A stretch of DNA of 64,000 bases from Gemmatirosa kalamazoonensis (GTDB lineage: Bacteria; Gemmatimonadota; Gemmatimonadetes; Gemmatimonadales; Gemmatimonadaceae), in NCBI RefSeq assembly GCF_000522985.1, contig NZ_CP007128.1:2588220-2652219 (forward strand), in the 5' to 3' direction. Made by a program: the position numbers and the translations under genes. Below are positions 62,895-64,000 of this stretch, piece by piece. Numbering within the stretch: the first letter of the stretch is position 1; each line of letters opens with the position of its first letter. A model generated the notes under the pieces. That model ran no database searches. It saw nothing but the letters and a program-made list of their open reading frames with translations, and was not told the origin of the DNA.

Positions 62895-63893
62895 CTAAGG
62901 GAGAACAGGAGTTAGCTCCCGCATCCGGTCGGCGTCCCGCCGCGGCGGCTCTCCGAAGAGGCGCGCGTACTCGCGGCTGAACTGCGACGGGCTCGCGTAG
63001 CCCACCTCGTAGGCGATTGCCTCCGCCGTCGTCCCGCCGGACAGCAGGCGGCTGCGCGCCTCCTGGAGGCGCAGCTGCTTCTGGTACTGGATGGGGCTCA
63101 CGCCGGCGACGGCGCTGAACTGCGCGTGCAGCGCCGAGGGGCTCATGTTGACCCGCCTCGCCAGCGCCTCGACCCGCAGCGGCTCCGCGTAGTGCGCCCT
63201 GATCCAGGCGATGGCCCCGGCCACCCGCCGGAGCCGCCCGTCCCCAATCGCCATCTCCGCCAGGCGGCCCTGCTGCTCGCCCTGCAGCAGCCGGTAGTGG
63301 AGCTCCCGCCGGAGGAGCGGCGCGAGCACCGGGATGTCCTCCGGCGCGTCGAGCAGCCGCACCAGCCGCACGAGCCCGTCGAGGAGCGGCGCCCCCACCG
63401 CGCTGACGAACAGCGCGCGGCCATCGTGGTCGCCGCGCGGCACCGGACGCTGCGTCTCGACGAGCAGCGCCGCGAGCTCCCGCGGGTCCACGCGCAGCGT
63501 CAGGCAGAGGTACGGCGCCTCGGGGCGCGCCTCCACGACGTTGCCCACCGCGGGCAGCTCCAGTGACACGGCCAGGTACTGCGACGGGTCGTAGACGTAG
63601 GTCTCACCCCCGACCGTCACCTGCTTGCGGCCCTGCGCCACGACGTAGACGGCCGGTTGCTGCAGCACGGGCGCCGGCTCCGTCGGGTTCGAGAAGCGCC
63701 AGAGCGTGAGCTCGGGGATCGCCGTCTCGTGCCCGCCATCAGCCCCCGTCCGCCGCTCGAGGAGCACCGCGAGCTCGGCGCACAGCGCCGCGACGCGCGT
63801 CGCGTCCTGCGCCGCTGACCCCGCGGTACCCGCGGCGCCGGCCCGTGGGCCGGCTGTCACGGCTGACGCCTGGGAGGTCGGTCGATTCGCCAT
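62895..63893 (-). CDS. AraC-family regulator with AraC_N domain
   Basis: 332 residues. The N-terminal AraC_N/cupin-like part (PF06719) runs from VYVVAQGRKQVTVGG and YDPSQYLAVSLELPAVG to the DPRELAALLVE region. The C-terminal double helix-turn-helix contains RVEALARRVNMSPSALHAQF, SPIQYQKQLRLQEARSRLL and AEAIAYEVGYASPSQFSREY. This type often controls neighbouring oxidoreductase genes. It ends 49 bp from the queG fragment, a layout repeated by the LysR gene and queG copy A. The 107 bases after its start contain no recognisable feature. Confidence 0.92.
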   Translation of the reverse strand: MANRPTSQASAVTAGPRAGAAGTAGSAAQDATRVAALCAELAVLLERRTGADGGHETAIPELTLWRFSNPTEPAPVLQQPAVYVVAQGRKQVTVGGETYVYDPSQYLAVSLELPAVGNVVEARPEAPYLCLTLRVDPRELAALLVETQRPVPRGDHDGRALFVSAVGAPLLDGLVRLVRLLDAPEDIPVLAPLLRRELHYRLLQGEQQGRLAEMAIGDGRLRRVAGAIAWIRAHYAEPLRVEALARRVNMSPSALHAQFSAVAGVSPIQYQKQLRLQEARSRLLSGGTTAEAIAYEVGYASPSQFSREYARLFGEPPRRDADRMRELTPVLP

Positions 63894-64000
63894 GCCCGCA
63901 TGGTAGACCGACGGCCGGAGTGGTTCCAGCAGCGTGGAGGAATGGGCAACGAATCGCGACGATCCGGCAGGTAGTTCGCCTAGGTCGGCCCGTAGGTTCC

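Overview
The window is about 70% G+C by eye, and its gene families point to a soil-type Gemmatimonadota bacterium or a close relative. Features behind this are paired SusC/SusD outer-membrane systems, many secreted lipoproteins, FG-GAP/ASPIC-UnbV proteins, tandem ADOP-type permeases next to a PadR regulator, and Big_2 surface proteins. No rRNA, tRNA, CRISPR array, transposase or integrase was seen. The taxonomic call is an inference from gene families; no marker gene is present.

Layout. 0-3.4 kb: the 3' part of a glycogen debranching enzyme, a membrane diguanylate cyclase and an acetamidase-family lipoprotein. 3.4-3.75 kb: 35 perfect copies of an 8-bp repeat that end in a long hairpin between two convergent genes. 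3.75-25 kb: a glycan/peptide block with an M28 peptidase, SusC1-SusD1, a decayed M28 copy, SusC2-SusD2, a GH20 hexosaminidase, a large FG-GAP lipoprotein and a TIM-barrel glycosidase-like protein. 25-28 kb: YceH divergent from an arsR-arsM-arsN-arsC operon whose first gene appears leaderless. 28-38.3 kb: amidase, Tat-exported intradiol-dioxygenase-like lipoprotein, HExxH protein, hybrid histidine kinase, a frameshifted lipoprotein gene, a six-bladed-propeller-like protein, an Rrf2 regulator and a D-aminoacylase-like lipoprotein. 38.4-44.7 kb: Ser/Thr kinase, a small hypothetical protein and two surface lipoproteins. 44.7-51.1 kb: AraC relic, padR and two tandem ADOP permeases made by duplication. 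51.1-62.9 kb: a cassette of redox enzymes, cupins, transporters and an esterase lying between two fragments of the 3' end of queG. 62.9-63.9 kb: an AraC regulator.

How the parts relate. The SusCD pairs, GH20, M28 and TIM-barrel protein look like a system for capturing and degrading amino-sugar-containing polymers or glycoproteins. The ars genes methylate and reduce arsenic without any efflux pump in view. The 52-60 kb genes (LysR, MFS, exported alcohol dehydrogenase, SDR, cyclophilin-like, reductase, cupin-CMD, cupin, MFS) resemble a stress/redox cassette.

The most unusual signal runs through the whole window. The heptamer GTTAGGC, on either strand and usually as CGTTAGGC, occurs 40 times where roughly six would be expected. 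It is used in frame through the otherwise avoided Leu codon TTA, as Pro-Asn, or as the stop codon. It is absent from both SusCD blocks. It behaves like a DNA-level signal of unknown function.
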